A stretch of 64,000 bases of DNA from Salibaculum griseiflavum (GTDB taxonomy: Bacteria > Pseudomonadota > Alphaproteobacteria > Rhodobacterales > Rhodobacteraceae). The stretch covers positions 1 to 64,000 of the forward strand of contig NZ_QETF01000013.1 in NCBI RefSeq assembly GCF_003129565.1, read 5' to 3'. Shown here piece after piece: positions 45,346 to 54,856 of the stretch (its first letter is position 1; every line of letters begins with the position of its first letter). A program made the position numbers and the translations under genes. The notes below the pieces were generated by a model, which ran no database searches, had not been told where the DNA came from, and saw only the letters and a list, made by a program, of their open reading frames with translations.

Positions 45346-45945
45346 ATGCAACTGATCATGTCCCCCGCCTCTCCTTACGTGCGCAAGGTAAGGGTCCTGA
45401 TCCGCGAGGCAGGATTCGAGGATCGAATCTCGGAAGTGCCCGTGACCACGACCCCGTTCGACAGCGCAGAAACAGCCTTGGCTGCAAACCCGTTGGGACG
45501 TATTCCCGCTTTGGTCAGGCCTGATGGCCCGGCGCTTTATGACAGCCGGGTGATATGCCGCTACCTCGACAGCCTCTCGGACATGAATTTCTACCCCAAG
45601 GCCCGTCTGTGGGAAGTGCTGACCCTGGAGGCAACGGCCGAAGGGATTATCGACAGCGCCGTGTCCATGACCTACGAATCCCGGTTTCGCGGCGACGCGG
45701 CATGGCCCGACTGGCTGGACGCGCAGTGGGCCAAGATCGACCGCGCCTTGACCGCACTGGAAGACCGATGGACCAGCCACCTGTCCGGGCCGGTCACGAT
45801 GGGCCAGATCGCCACCGCTTGTGCGCTGGGCTATCTTGATCTGCGCCATGCTGGGCGGGGCTGGCGCGCGGGGCGGCCGACCCTGGCGGAATGGGCCGAG
45901 CGATTCTCGGCTCGGCCATCCATGCAGGCCACCGCCGCTGAATGA
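45346..45945 (+). CDS. Glutathione S-transferase family protein
   Basis: 199 residues from the ATG at 45346, which is eight bases after AGAGG; a GTG at 45337 overlaps that site. N-terminal SPASPYVRKVRVLIREAG gives a serine in the active position. NPLGRIPALV and DSRVICRYLDSL are the glutathione-binding motifs, followed by an all-helical C-terminal domain with GPVTMGQIATACALGYLD. It is a second, different GST 54 bp from the previous one. Substrate unknown. Confidence 0.85.
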   Translation: MQLIMSPASPYVRKVRVLIREAGFEDRISEVPVTTTPFDSAETALAANPLGRIPALVRPDGPALYDSRVICRYLDSLSDMNFYPKARLWEVLTLEATAEGIIDSAVSMTYESRFRGDAAWPDWLDAQWAKIDRALTALEDRWTSHLSGPVTMGQIATACALGYLDLRHAGRGWRAGRPTLAEWAERFSARPSMQATAAE

Positions 45946-46142
45946 ACCGTCACCGCGACGATTTGGCCCTCTGGACCACCGGGCCAATCGCCGCACCTCT
46001 GCCCTGAGACCGATTGGAAACTGGACGACACCGAAATGTGCCGCTAGAAGCGGCGCGAATGGCGTCTTTTTCGGGGCGCCGTATTCTATGCGAGCGACCC
46101 AGCCTTTTTGGCCGGGTCTGAAGAAAATCGGAGATGAACACC

Positions 46143-46712
46143 GTGTCAAACGCAGAAGACCATCAAGGAACTCGCCGCGACTTCATCTATTATGCGACTG
46201 CCGGTGCCGGCGCCGTCGCGACCGGCGCCGCTGTCTGGCCGCTGGTCAATCAGATGAACCCGTCGGCGGACGTGCTGGCCCTGGCCTCGATCCGTGTCGA
46301 TGTCAGCACCCTCTCGGCCGGGACCCAGCTTACCGTGCTGTGGCAGGGCAAGCCGGTGTTCATCCGCCACCGCACCGAGGACGAGATCGCTCTGGCGCGC
46401 AGCCAGGATGCCGATCTGGACTCGATGCCGGACCAGATGGCCCGGAACGAGAACCTGGCCAATCCGGCCGATGCGTCAGACGCAAACCGCACCTTGGACG
46501 AAGAAGGCAAGTGGCTGGTCCAGATGGGTGTTTGCACCCACCTCGGCTGCGTGCCGCTGGGCGATGGCGCCGGCGACTTCGAAGGCTGGTTCTGCCCCTG
46601 CCACGGTTCGCACTACGACGCGTCGGGTCGTATCCGCCGCGGCCCCGCCCCGGAAAACCTTCCGATTCCCGTCGCGTCCTTCGTGGACGAAACCACCATT
46701 CAGCTGGGTTAA
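46143..46712 (+). CDS. petA: Ubiquinol-cytochrome c reductase Rieske iron-sulfur subunit
   Basis: 189 residues from a GTG at 46143. That start reproduces the MSNAEDH opening of Rhodobacter Rieske proteins, and GGAG at 46130-46133 is well spaced for it; the ATG at 46134 touches that site. Tat-type anchor [24 protein letters not shown]. Cluster ligands are in [11 protein letters not shown] and CPCHGSHY. It moves electrons from ubiquinol to cytochrome c1 in the bc1 complex. First gene of the bc1 operon. Confidence 0.93.
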   Translation: MSNAEDHQGTRRDFIYYATAGAGAVATGAAVWPLVNQMNPSADVLALASIRVDVSTLSAGTQLTVLWQGKPVFIRHRTEDEIALARSQDADLDSMPDQMARNENLANPADASDANRTLDEEGKWLVQMGVCTHLGCVPLGDGAGDFEGWFCPCHGSHYDASGRIRRGPAPENLPIPVASFVDETTIQLG

Positions 46713-46724
46713 GGAGAGCCGAAG

Positions 46725-48062
46725 ATGTCCGGAATTCCCCACGACCATTACGAACCGAAGACGCGCGGCGAAAAGTGGCTGGAAAGCCGCCTGCCCGTCA
46801 TCGGCCTGATCTATGACACCCTGATGATCCCCACCCCCAAGAACCTGAACTGGATGTGGATCTGGGGTATCGTCCTGGCCTTCTGCCTAGTGCTGCAAAT
46901 CGCCACCGGCGTCGTGCTGGTCATGCACTACACCCCGCATGTCGACCTGGCCTTCGCCAGCGTCGAACACATCATGCGCGACGTGAATGGCGGTCACATG
47001 ATCCGCTACTTCCACATGAACGGCGCCTCGCTGTTCTTCGTGGCCGTCTATGCCCATATCTTCCGTGGTCTTTACTACGGGTCCTACAAGGCCCCGCGCG
47101 AGGTCACCTGGATCATCGGCATGCTGATCTACCTGATGATGATGGGCACCGCCTTCATGGGCTACGTTCTGCCCTGGGGTCAGATGTCGTTCCACGGCAC
47201 CGCCGTTATCACCGGCCTGTTCGGCGCCATCCCCTTCATCGGCGACGAGATCCAGACCTGGCTGCTGGGCGCATCGTCCGTGGGTCAACCGGCCCTGAAC
47301 CGCTTCTTCTCGCTGCACTATCTTCTGCCCTTCGTCATTGCCGGGCTGGTGATCGTGCACATCTGGGCCTTCCACTCGACCGGCAACAACAACCCCACAG
47401 GTGTTGAAGTGCGCCGCACCTCGAAGGCCGAAGCCGAGAAAGACACCCTGCCCTTCTGGCCCTACTTCGTGATCAAGGACCTGTTCGCGCTGGCCGTGAT
47501 CCTGACCGTCTTCGTCGCGATCGTGGGCTTCATGCCGAACTACCTGGGCCACCCGGACAACTACGTCGAGGCCAACCCGCTGGTAACCCCGTCGCACATC
47601 GTTCCGGAATGGTACTTCCTGCCCTTTTACGCGATCCTGCGGTCCTTCACCGCTGACGTCTGGGTCGTGATCCTGGCCAACTGGATCTCGTTCGGGATCA
47701 TCGACGCCAAGTTCTTCGGCGTGCTGGCCATGTTCGGTGCGATCATCGTCATGGCGCTGGCCCCGTGGCTGGACACCTCGTCGGTGCGCTCGGGTCGCTA
47801 CCGCCCGATGTTCAAGTGGTGGTTCGCCCTGCTGGTCGTGGACTTCTTCGTGCTCATGTGGGCCGGGGCCATGCCCGCCGAAGGCATCTACCCGATCATC
47901 GCCCTTATCGGGTCGGCCTACTGGTTCGCCTACTTCCTGATCATCCTGCCCCTGCTGGGCGTGATCGAGAAGCCGGACACGCCGCCCGCCACGATCGAGG
48001 ACGATTTCAACGCGCACTATGGCAACAAGGCCGCCGATAGCTCGGCGACCCCGGCCGAGTGA
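46725..48062 (+). CDS. petB: Cytochrome b of the bc1 complex
   Basis: 445 residues with eight membrane helices, the long Rhodobacter-type form. Heme-binding histidines lie in the second and fourth helices ([36 protein letters not shown]). The Qo-site [13 protein letters not shown] is present. It lies 12 bp after the Rieske gene; GGAGAGCC precedes the ATG. Confidence 0.97.
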   Translation: MSGIPHDHYEPKTRGEKWLESRLPVIGLIYDTLMIPTPKNLNWMWIWGIVLAFCLVLQIATGVVLVMHYTPHVDLAFASVEHIMRDVNGGHMIRYFHMNGASLFFVAVYAHIFRGLYYGSYKAPREVTWIIGMLIYLMMMGTAFMGYVLPWGQMSFHGTAVITGLFGAIPFIGDEIQTWLLGASSVGQPALNRFFSLHYLLPFVIAGLVIVHIWAFHSTGNNNPTGVEVRRTSKAEAEKDTLPFWPYFVIKDLFALAVILTVFVAIVGFMPNYLGHPDNYVEANPLVTPSHIVPEWYFLPFYAILRSFTADVWVVILANWISFGIIDAKFFGVLAMFGAIIVMALAPWLDTSSVRSGRYRPMFKWWFALLVVDFFVLMWAGAMPAEGIYPIIALIGSAYWFAYFLIILPLLGVIEKPDTPPATIEDDFNAHYGNKAADSSATPAE

Positions 48063-48079
48063 GAAAGGACCGTAAGACA

Positions 48080-48904
48080 ATGATCCGCACACTCACCCTT
48101 ACCGCAGCCGTCGCCCTCGGACTGGCCACCGGCGCCAACGCCGCCGGGGCCGAGGACACGCATATCACCGACTATTCCTTCTCTTACGAAGGGCCGTTCG
48201 GTGCATTTGACCAGTTTCAGCTGCAGCGTGGCCTTCAGGTCTACACCGAGAACTGCTCGGCCTGTCATGGTCTGAAATATGTCAGCTTCCGCAATCTCAG
48301 CGACGAGGGCGGCCCGCACCTGCCGGAAGATCAGATGCGCGCCTACGCGGAACAGTTCTTCATGTCGGATTTCGATTCGCCCGAGAACTTCGACCTGATC
48401 GACCCGGAAACCGGCGACCAGAAGACCCTGACCCCGGCCGACCACTTCCCGGCCAACAACACCCAGGGCGCGCCGGACCTGTCGCTGATGGCGAAGGCCC
48501 GTGCAGGCTTTCATGGCCCCTACGGCACCGGCCTCAGCCAGCTGTTCAACGGCATGGGCGGCGGCGAGTACATTGCCTCGATCCTGTCTGGCTATACCGG
48601 CGAAACCAAGGAAGAAGCAGGCGTCGTTCTCTACCAGAACGAGGCGTTTCCGGGCGGCTACATCTCGATGGCCCCGCCGCTCTTCGAGGATGGCGTTGTC
48701 TACGCCGATGGCACCCCCGCCACCGTCGAGCAACAGGCGCAGGACGTGGCCGCATTCCTGATGTGGACGGCCGAACCCAAGATGATGGCCCGCAAGCAGG
48801 CCGGTCTGACCGGCGTCATCTTCCTGACGGTTCTGTCGGTTCTGCTCTACATGACGAACAAGCGTCTTTGGGCCCCGCACAAGAAGGCTGCCAAGAAGGC
48901 CTGA
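48080..48904 (+). CDS. petC: Cytochrome c1
   Basis: 274 residues from the ATG at 48080, with GAAAGGA upstream; a frame extension into the cytochrome b stop region is unlikely. A signal peptide ends near GANAAGAED. The heme c motif is CSACH in [17 protein letters not shown]-terminal anchor ([21 protein letters not shown]) holds it to the membrane. It accepts electrons from the Rieske protein and passes them to cytochrome c. Followed by a clear terminator. Confidence 0.96.
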   Translation: MIRTLTLTAAVALGLATGANAAGAEDTHITDYSFSYEGPFGAFDQFQLQRGLQVYTENCSACHGLKYVSFRNLSDEGGPHLPEDQMRAYAEQFFMSDFDSPENFDLIDPETGDQKTLTPADHFPANNTQGAPDLSLMAKARAGFHGPYGTGLSQLFNGMGGGEYIASILSGYTGETKEEAGVVLYQNEAFPGGYISMAPPLFEDGVVYADGTPATVEQQAQDVAAFLMWTAEPKMMARKQAGLTGVIFLTVLSVLLYMTNKRLWAPHKKAAKKA

Positions 48905-48926
48905 ACGGTCCAGGACACGATTTGAA

Positions 48927-48954
48927 AGGCCCGCCCGACCCGGCGGGCCTTTTT
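48927..48954 (+). terminator. Rho-independent terminator of the bc1 operon
   Basis: AGGCCCGCC (48927-48935) and GGCGGGCCT (48942-48950) form a perfect 9-bp stem with a 6-nt loop, followed by TTTTT. It ends at the 3' end of the converging thiQ gene, so it may act for both. Confidence 0.9.
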
Positions 48955-49648
48955 ATTTGCCCAGATAGGACCGCAGGGGACTGGCCGGATCTTCCAGCAC
49001 CTCGGCCGCGGGTCGCGGGGGCGAGACCGTGCCGTCGATCACGACGCTGATCGCATCCGCCTGCGCCGCATCCTCGGGATCGTGACTGACAAACAGCACC
49101 GTGCGCCCAGCCCCGCCCAGCACGTCACGGCACAGCGCCAGCATCTCGCGCCGCTGGCCTGGCCCAAGGGCCGAAAACGGCTCGTCCAGCAGAACGAGGG
49201 GCTTGTCCTGAAGCAAGACGCGCGCCAGCGCCGCGCGGCTCTGCTGCCCACCCGAAAGCGTGCCCGGCATGCGCGCGCCCATCTCGCCCAGCCCGACACG
49301 CGCCAGGGCCTCGTCAACCTGCCGGGTCTCGTTGGCTGTCGGCCGGGCGCGGGCTGTCAGGGCCAAGGCGATGTTGCGCGCCACGCTCAGATGGGGAAAC
49401 AGGTTGTTGTCCTGGAACAGCGTCGCGACAGGCCGTTTTCCCGGCGGGAGAGTGTCGATCCGGGTGCCGTTCCAACGCACCGAACCCGACGCTACCGGCA
49501 CGAACCCGGCCACGGCATTCAGAACGGTCGATTTGCCCGCGCCTGACGGACCCAGAAGCGCGATGAACCCGCCTCCCTGGACCGTCAGATCGGCGGCAAG
49601 CTCAAACCCGTCGAGAGCAATCTTCAAATTCTCAAGCGCCAGCGCCAA
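48953..49648 (-). CDS. thiQ: Thiamine ABC transporter, ATP-binding protein
   Basis: 231 residues from a TTG at 49648, with GAGGAGG six bases upstream. This matches the usual ThiQ length; an extension to 49714 does not. Walker A LLGPSGAGKST, signature LSGGQQSRAALAR, Walker B LVLLDEPFSAL and the H-loop VSHDPEDA are complete. It powers import of thiamine or its phosphates with ThiP and ThiB. It overlaps the end of thiP by 17 bp. Confidence 0.92.
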   Translation of the reverse strand: MALALENLKIALDGFELAADLTVQGGGFIALLGPSGAGKSTVLNAVAGFVPVASGSVRWNGTRIDTLPPGKRPVATLFQDNNLFPHLSVARNIALALTARARPTANETRQVDEALARVGLGEMGARMPGTLSGGQQSRAALARVLLQDKPLVLLDEPFSALGPGQRREMLALCRDVLGGAGRTVLFVSHDPEDAAQADAISVVIDGTVSPPRPAAEVLEDPASPLRSYLGK

Positions 49649-51134
49649 CGCGGCCTCCTCTGTCGAACAACCAGAATACACCAAGGCTAAGCGCCACCAG
49701 CAGCACCGCGGCACCGGCCGCGGCCTCCATCTGGTAGGCGGCCATCAAGCGAAACATGGCAAGCGGCAGGGTTTCCTGCCCTCCCGACGCGAACAACGTG
49801 ATCACCCCCAGATCGCCCATGGACAGCGCCGCCGCAAGGCCAGCGGCAAAGCCGAGCGGCCGCCGGATACGGGGCAGGATCAGCACCCGCATCCGCGCCC
49901 AACCGCTCAACGCCAAGCCATCGGCCAGCCGCCCGAACTGCGCCTCGGCATCGTCTCGCGCCGTGGACAGAATCCTTACCGCGAAGGGCAGCGCGAAAAG
50001 GGCATTCATCAGCGCCGTGACCGGAAGCGCCACGCTTGAGGGTCGCAGGAACGGGAAAACGACGATGAACAGGCCCGTGCCCAAAACCAGCGCCGTCACG
50101 GAGAGCGGCAGGGTCGCCACCACGCGCGGCCAGTTTTGGCCATGGGTCACGATCGTGATCGCAAGCAGGATACACAGCGTCATGGACGCCAGCGCGACGA
50201 TAACCGAGCGGCCGGCGGCCGCATAGACCGAGACCGGCACCTGCTGCAGGCCGGGCAGGCCGGACAGGATGATCGCCGCCAATGGCAGGATGAGGAAGAG
50301 CGCCGCCAAGGCCATGACCAGACCGTCCAATCGGGGCGAACCGTCCCACCGCTCCACCGTGCGATCCAGCCCGGCGCCCAGCGCGTCCGGCGCCTCGACC
50401 ACGATCAGGGCCGCCATGGCGAGGACGCAGACGCCAAGCTGAATCAGCGCCAGCGTAGCCGCACCACCAAGGTCGAATTCGAAGCGCACCGCCTGATAGA
50501 TCGCCAGTTCCAGCGTGGTTGCCCTCGGCCCGCCACCAAGGATCAGGGCCACGGCGAAACTGGTGGTGCAGACAAGGAAGATGACCACGAAAACCCCCGG
50601 CACGGTGCGGCGCAGCATCGGCCATTCCAGCAAACGCCCCACTGGCTGCCCCAGTTGCGCCGCGACGCGGAACCGCTCGGCCGGGATGGACAGCCAGCCA
50701 TGCACCAGCATGCGCACGGCCAGCGGCAGATTGAAGAAGACATGGGCCAGGATCACGCCCTGGGGTCCATAGATCGTCACCGGGGGCAGGCCGATCCCCG
50801 CCAGCACCGTATTGACGAGCCCCGAGCGGCCAAAGATCGACACCAGCCCCATGACCGCGACGATCACCGGCAGAACGAAGGGCGCGCCCAGCAAAGTGAT
50901 GAGGGCCGCACGCCCCCGGAACCGCCGCCGCGCCAAGGCTCGGGCCACGGGTATGGCCAGCAGGACGCTCAGCCCGGCCGAGACAAGCGCCTGCCAGATG
51001 GTAAAACGGAACGCTGCCCAATCAGCGGCGCTCAGCCCGGCGATGCCCCCGGCTGTCCAGATCACGGCCCCGATGGGGACCGCGATCAATGACAGCACAA
51101 GAAGCGCCGCTATCGTGCCAGCGCCGCGCGCCAT
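49632..51134 (-). CDS. thiP: Thiamine ABC transporter permease
   Basis: 500 residues with about twelve membrane segments. It is a fused double permease of the ThiP type: two copies of the EAA-like loop (RVAAQLGQPVGRLLEWPMLRR and QFGRLADGLALSGWARMRVLILPRIRRP). It forms the channel for thiamine or TPP in the inner membrane. It overlaps thiB by 25 bp and thiQ by 17 bp. Confidence 0.92.
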   Translation of the reverse strand: MARGAGTIAALLVLSLIAVPIGAVIWTAGGIAGLSAADWAAFRFTIWQALVSAGLSVLLAIPVARALARRRFRGRAALITLLGAPFVLPVIVAVMGLVSIFGRSGLVNTVLAGIGLPPVTIYGPQGVILAHVFFNLPLAVRMLVHGWLSIPAERFRVAAQLGQPVGRLLEWPMLRRTVPGVFVVIFLVCTTSFAVALILGGGPRATTLELAIYQAVRFEFDLGGAATLALIQLGVCVLAMAALIVVEAPDALGAGLDRTVERWDGSPRLDGLVMALAALFLILPLAAIILSGLPGLQQVPVSVYAAAGRSVIVALASMTLCILLAITIVTHGQNWPRVVATLPLSVTALVLGTGLFIVVFPFLRPSSVALPVTALMNALFALPFAVRILSTARDDAEAQFGRLADGLALSGWARMRVLILPRIRRPLGFAAGLAAALSMGDLGVITLFASGGQETLPLAMFRLMAAYQMEAAAGAAVLLVALSLGVFWLFDRGGRVGAGA

Positions 51135-52087
51135 TCTTCCAGGGCCGCGTCACGCGTGGCAGAGGCCTCTTCCGGGGACAGCAGGAGGGCCGTTTCCGGC
51201 TGGATCAGGGTCTCGAACCCGTCCGGCAGGCCGTCCTCGGGCACGACGGCGGGATACATCCAGTTGGTCGTCGGGATGGCCGACTGGAACGCATCGGTCA
51301 ACATGAAGGCAAGGAACTGATCGGCCAGGTCGGGCACATCGGTGCTGGCGACCTTGCCGGCCACCTCGACCTGCATGTAGTGGCCTTCCTCGAAGGCCCA
51401 GGCCACCTTGCTGTCATCTTCTTCCGCGATCAGGTGGTAGGCGGGCGAGGTGGTGTAGGACAGAACCGCGTCGGCCTCGCCTTCCAGGAACAGGCCATAG
51501 GCCTCGGACCAACCCGGCGTGACGGTGACGATATTGTCGGCCAGGTCTTCCCAAAGGGCGCTGGCCTCATCGCCATAGGCGGTCTTTACCCACATCAGAA
51601 GCCCAAGCCCCGGCGTTGACGAACGCGGGTCCTGAATGACGATCTGGATGTCGCTGTCGGCAAGGTCCCGCAGCGAGGTCGGCGCCTCGGCGCCGGCATT
51701 GCCGACAAAGGCGAAATAACCCCAGTCGAAGGGCAGGAAATGGCTATCGGTCCATTCAACGGGCAGGTCCAGATCCGGCGACAGCCCATGTTCCGCGAAA
51801 AGCCCCGTTTCCCGCGCGGCGGCGGTCAGGTTGGTGTCCAGCCCCAACACGATATCGGCGTCGGTGCGCGGACCTTCCAGTTGCAGGCGCGACAAAAGGG
51901 CGGCGCCATCCCCGGCGCCTTCGAATTGCAGGTCGCAACCGCAGGTCTCTTCGAACGCCGCCTCGACCGCGGGGCCGGGGCCCCATTCGGTGACGAAACT
52001 GTCATAGGTGTAGACGGTCAGCACGTTTTCCTGGGCCATGGCACTCGTGGCCAGAAGTCCCGCGATGACGGAAAGGGTGGTTTTCAT
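51110..52087 (-). CDS. thiB: Thiamine ABC transporter substrate-binding protein
   Basis: 325 residues from the ATG at 52087. GGAGG lies six bases upstream of it, while an ATG at 52093 touches that site and is rejected. Signal peptide KTTLSVIAGLLATSAMA. Mature start ENVLTVYTYDSFVTEWGPGPAVEAAFE and DIVLGLDTNL are typical of ThiB. Two cysteines (CGCDLQFEG) are near residue 47. Periplasmic thiamine/TPP binding protein; expression under a TPP riboswitch. Confidence 0.94.
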   Translation of the reverse strand: MKTTLSVIAGLLATSAMAQENVLTVYTYDSFVTEWGPGPAVEAAFEETCGCDLQFEGAGDGAALLSRLQLEGPRTDADIVLGLDTNLTAAARETGLFAEHGLSPDLDLPVEWTDSHFLPFDWGYFAFVGNAGAEAPTSLRDLADSDIQIVIQDPRSSTPGLGLLMWVKTAYGDEASALWEDLADNIVTVTPGWSEAYGLFLEGEADAVLSYTTSPAYHLIAEEDDSKVAWAFEEGHYMQVEVAGKVASTDVPDLADQFLAFMLTDAFQSAIPTTNWMYPAVVPEDGLPDGFETLIQPETALLLSPEEASATRDAALEEWRAALAR

Positions 52088-52141
52088 GTGCATCCTCCAT
52101 ATCGCCGGACGGAAGTCGGAATAATGAGGATCGCTCACAAA

Positions 52142-52228
52142 CCTTCCCTCCGCCGGTCTTAACCGGTTCAGGTTCAACGGGTTCGCCGGATTGGCATCTC
52201 AGCTTCGTTTCCGAAGCACCCCGAGGTA
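52142..52228 (-). promoter_or_regulatory. TPP (THI-box) riboswitch before thiBPQ
   Basis: On the minus strand the conserved elements appear in order: CTCGGGGTGC, GCTGAGA, ACCCGTTGAACCTGAACCGG (the CCTGA core), GTTAAGACCGGCGGAGGGAA. P1 can form between ACCT and AGGT at the ends. This matches the known thiamine pyrophosphate aptamer. It should lower thiBPQ expression when TPP is plentiful. Confidence 0.95.
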
Positions 52229-52309
52229 GCGCGGAACCTAGGGCCTGCCCCCGGGCTTGGCAAGACCCGCAGTGGCCGCTAGACGGGGCGGGCAAACGGA
52301 GCGTCCAAC

Positions 52310-53413
52310 ATGAGCCTCAACAGCTACGGTCATCTTTTCCGCGTCACCACCTGGGGCGAGAGCCACGGGCCCGCCCTGGGGGCCACAGTCGACGGCTGTC
52401 CGCCGGGCGTGCCATTGACGGCGCCGATGATCCAGCGATGGCTCGACAAGCGGCGTCCGGGCCAGAACAAGATGACCACCCAGCGCAATGAACCCGATGC
52501 GGTGGAAATCCTGTCCGGCGTGTTCGACGACACGACCACCGGCACGCCGATCCAGCTGATGATCCGCAACACGGACCAGCGGTCCAAGGATTACGGCGAG
52601 ATCGCGCAGACGTTTCGCCCCGGCCATGCCGACATCACCTATCACCAGAAATACGGGCTGCGGGACTATCGCGGTGGCGGGAGGTCTTCGGCCCGCGAAA
52701 CGGCGGCCCGCGTGGCGGCCGGCGGTGTCGCGCGCGAGGCGATCAAGCAACTCGCGCCGGGGGTGGAGATCAAGGGCTACATGGTCCAGATGGGCGAAAA
52801 GACCATCGACCGCGCCCGGTTCGATTGGGACAGCATCGACGACAACGATTTCTGGTGCCCCGACCCGCAGGCGGTACCGGACTGGACCGACTACCTGAAC
52901 TGGTTGCGCAAGGACGACCACAACTCGGTCGGGGCGATGATCGAGGTCGTGGCCCGCGGCGTGCCCGCCGGCATCGGGGCGCCCGTCTATGGCAAGCTGG
53001 ATACCGACCTGGCCGCCGCGATGATGAGCATCAACGCCGTGAAAGGTGTCGAAATCGGCGAGGGCATGGCCGCCGCCGCCCTCACCGGGCGCGACAATGC
53101 CGACGAGATCTTCATGGGGCCGAACGGACCTGAGTATTCATCGAACCATGCCGGGGGTGTCCTGGGGGGCATCAGCACCGGTCAGGACATCGTCGTGCGC
53201 TTTGCCGTCAAACCGACCAGCTCGATCCTGTCGCCGCGCAAGTCGATCCGGATCGACGGCACCCCGACCGAGGTCGTGACCAAGGGCCGCCATGACCCTT
53301 GCGTCGGCATCCGCGCCGTGCCCGTGGGCGAGGCGATGATGGCCGCTGTTATCCTTGACCACATCCTGCTGGACCGCGGCCAGACCGGCGGCCTGCGCGG
53401 CCAGATCGGCTAG
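52310..53413 (+). CDS. aroC: Chorismate synthase
   Basis: 367 residues. [33 protein letters not shown] and [33 protein letters not shown] are the family signatures with FMN and His residues. [19 protein letters not shown] follows. It converts EPSP to chorismate. Its end overlaps the converging DMT transporter gene by 4 bp. Confidence 0.97.
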   Translation: MSLNSYGHLFRVTTWGESHGPALGATVDGCPPGVPLTAPMIQRWLDKRRPGQNKMTTQRNEPDAVEILSGVFDDTTTGTPIQLMIRNTDQRSKDYGEIAQTFRPGHADITYHQKYGLRDYRGGGRSSARETAARVAAGGVAREAIKQLAPGVEIKGYMVQMGEKTIDRARFDWDSIDDNDFWCPDPQAVPDWTDYLNWLRKDDHNSVGAMIEVVARGVPAGIGAPVYGKLDTDLAAAMMSINAVKGVEIGEGMAAAALTGRDNADEIFMGPNGPEYSSNHAGGVLGGISTGQDIVVRFAVKPTSSILSPRKSIRIDGTPTEVVTKGRHDPCVGIRAVPVGEAMMAAVILDHILLDRGQTGGLRGQIG

Positions 53414-54312
53414 GCCGCCTGCTTGGCCGGGCTCGCCGGTTTCTGCCTGGACAATTGAACGGCAAGGATGCCGAAGGTGATGATCGCCACGCCGATCACG
53501 TCGCTCCAGCCAAGGGGTTCACTCAAGAGAACCCATGCCGTCAGGACCCCGAAGAAGGGCGTCAGGAAGTGGAACACCGCCGCGCGCACGGCCCCGATCC
53601 GGTTGACCAGCACGAACCAGACCAGGGTCGCCATCAGCCCCGGTACGACCACCGTGTAGGCGAAGGCCACGCCCAACTGCCAGGACCAGGTGACCTGGAA
53701 TGTCTCGAAAGACAGGGCCGCGCCCCAGAGCAGCGCGCTACCAACCAGCATCTGAAGCCCGACGATCATCAGGAAGTTTCCGCCCGAAGACGCCCCGCGC
53801 ACACTCATCGTGGCCACGGCCAGCGACAGAACGGCAATGGCACACAAGGCAATCCCGTAGAGATCAGCCCCGCCCTGCACCCGCGCGCCCATGATGATCG
53901 CCACGCCGACAACCCCCGCGAACAACCCCGCGACACCCAGCAGCGGCAGCTTTTCCCCGAAGACCGCCCAGCCGGCGATGGCGACGATCAGCGGCATGGT
54001 CGAGGCGATAATCGCAGCCAAGGAGGCCTCGACCGTCTGCATGGCCACGAAATTCAGGCCGAGATAAAGCGCGTTCTGGCACACCCCGAACACGATCGTA
54101 GCCGTCCATTGCCGGCGAGTCAGGTGCCAGCTCTGGCCCAACATCCGCGCCAGCACCACACCGATCAGCCCGGAGATCAGGAAGCGTATCGCCAAAGCAT
54201 GCAGCGGCGAAGCATATTGAACGATGACCCTCGCAGAGGTGAAGGCCGAGGCCCACATTACCCCGAAAGCCACGCCCAGCGCGATGGCCCTGATATCCAC
54301 CTGGGTCTTCAT
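53410..54312 (-). CDS. DMT family transporter (EamA)
   Basis: 300 residues from the ATG at 54312. Ten predicted membrane helices in two EamA repeats ([20 protein letters not shown] and [29 protein letters not shown]). Likely an exporter of amino acids or other metabolites at the inner membrane; the substrate is unknown. Confidence 0.88.
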   Translation of the reverse strand: MKTQVDIRAIALGVAFGVMWASAFTSARVIVQYASPLHALAIRFLISGLIGVVLARMLGQSWHLTRRQWTATIVFGVCQNALYLGLNFVAMQTVEASLAAIIASTMPLIVAIAGWAVFGEKLPLLGVAGLFAGVVGVAIIMGARVQGGADLYGIALCAIAVLSLAVATMSVRGASSGGNFLMIVGLQMLVGSALLWGAALSFETFQVTWSWQLGVAFAYTVVVPGLMATLVWFVLVNRIGAVRAAVFHFLTPFFGVLTAWVLLSEPLGWSDVIGVAIITFGILAVQLSRQKPASPAKQAA

Positions 54313-54388
54313 GTGTCGGAAAATCCCTGCCCTTGTTTCCTGCAAGCTGACCACGAATAGCCGCCATTGGAAAGGCCCGGAGGGCAAC

Positions 54389-54417
54389 GAAAAAGGGCCG
54401 CCCGCGGGCGACCCTTT
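54389..54417 (-). terminator. Rho-independent terminator of the HU gene
   Basis: On the minus strand AAAGGGTCGCCC and GGGCGGCCCTTT pair over about 10-12 bp with a short GC loop, followed by TT. It begins about 20 bp after the HU stop codon. Confidence 0.8.
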
Positions 54418-54437
54418 CACGATCTATTCGGCAAGGA

Positions 54438-54725
54438 TCAGGAGTTCACGCTGTCCTTGAGCGCCTTGGCAATGGTCATCTTGACCACCTTGTCGGCGTC
54501 CTTCTTGATCTGCTCGCCGGTGGCGGGGTTGCGCACCATGCGCTCGGGGCGCTCACGGCAGTAGATCTTGCCGACGCCGGGCAGGGTCACGGCACCGCCG
54601 CCGGACACTTCCTTGGTGATGATGCCGGTGATGGCGTCCAGCGCGGCGCTTGCGGATTTCTTGTCAGTCCCCATTTCTTCGGCCAGGGCAGCGACAAGCT
54701 GGGTCTTGGTCAACGGTTTTGCCAT
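54438..54725 (-). CDS. hup: HU family DNA-binding protein
   Basis: 95 residues. Family features: MAKPLTKTQLVAALAEE, ALDAITGIITKEVSGGGAVTLPGVGKI and the RNPATGEQIK DNA-binding arm (here RMVRNPATGEQIKKDA). It is a nucleoid protein that bends DNA. GAGGAG precedes the ATG. It has a plausible promoter (54773-54801) and its own terminator, so it is probably monocistronic. Confidence 0.95.
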   Translation of the reverse strand: MAKPLTKTQLVAALAEEMGTDKKSASAALDAITGIITKEVSGGGAVTLPGVGKIYCRERPERMVRNPATGEQIKKDADKVVKMTIAKALKDSVNS

Positions 54726-54772
54726 GATGTGGTCTCCTCATTCCGCCCGATTGGTTGGGCTTTTCTGGCATT

Positions 54773-54801
54773 ATTTAACGGTATCTTGTGTTCGTCCACA
54801 A
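54773..54801 (-). promoter_or_regulatory. Predicted promoter of the HU gene
   Basis: On the minus strand TTGTGG (54801-54796) and TTAAAT (54778-54773) are spaced 17 bp and lie about 50 bp before the ATG. The downstream region is locally AT-rich (TTAAATAATG). Confidence 0.45.
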
Positions 54802-54823
54802 CGGTTAGTGTGTTTGAGAAGGC

Positions 54824-54850
54824 AAAAAAACCCTATTTTGTGGGCTTTTT
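54824..54850 (-). terminator. Terminator after AMP nucleosidase gene
   Basis: On the minus strand AAAAAGCCC and GGGTTTTTTT can pair around an 8-nt loop (ACAAAATA), ending in seven T. The stem is AT-rich with only three GC pairs, but the T tract and position just after the stop support it. Confidence 0.6.
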
Positions 54851-54856
54851 GGGCCT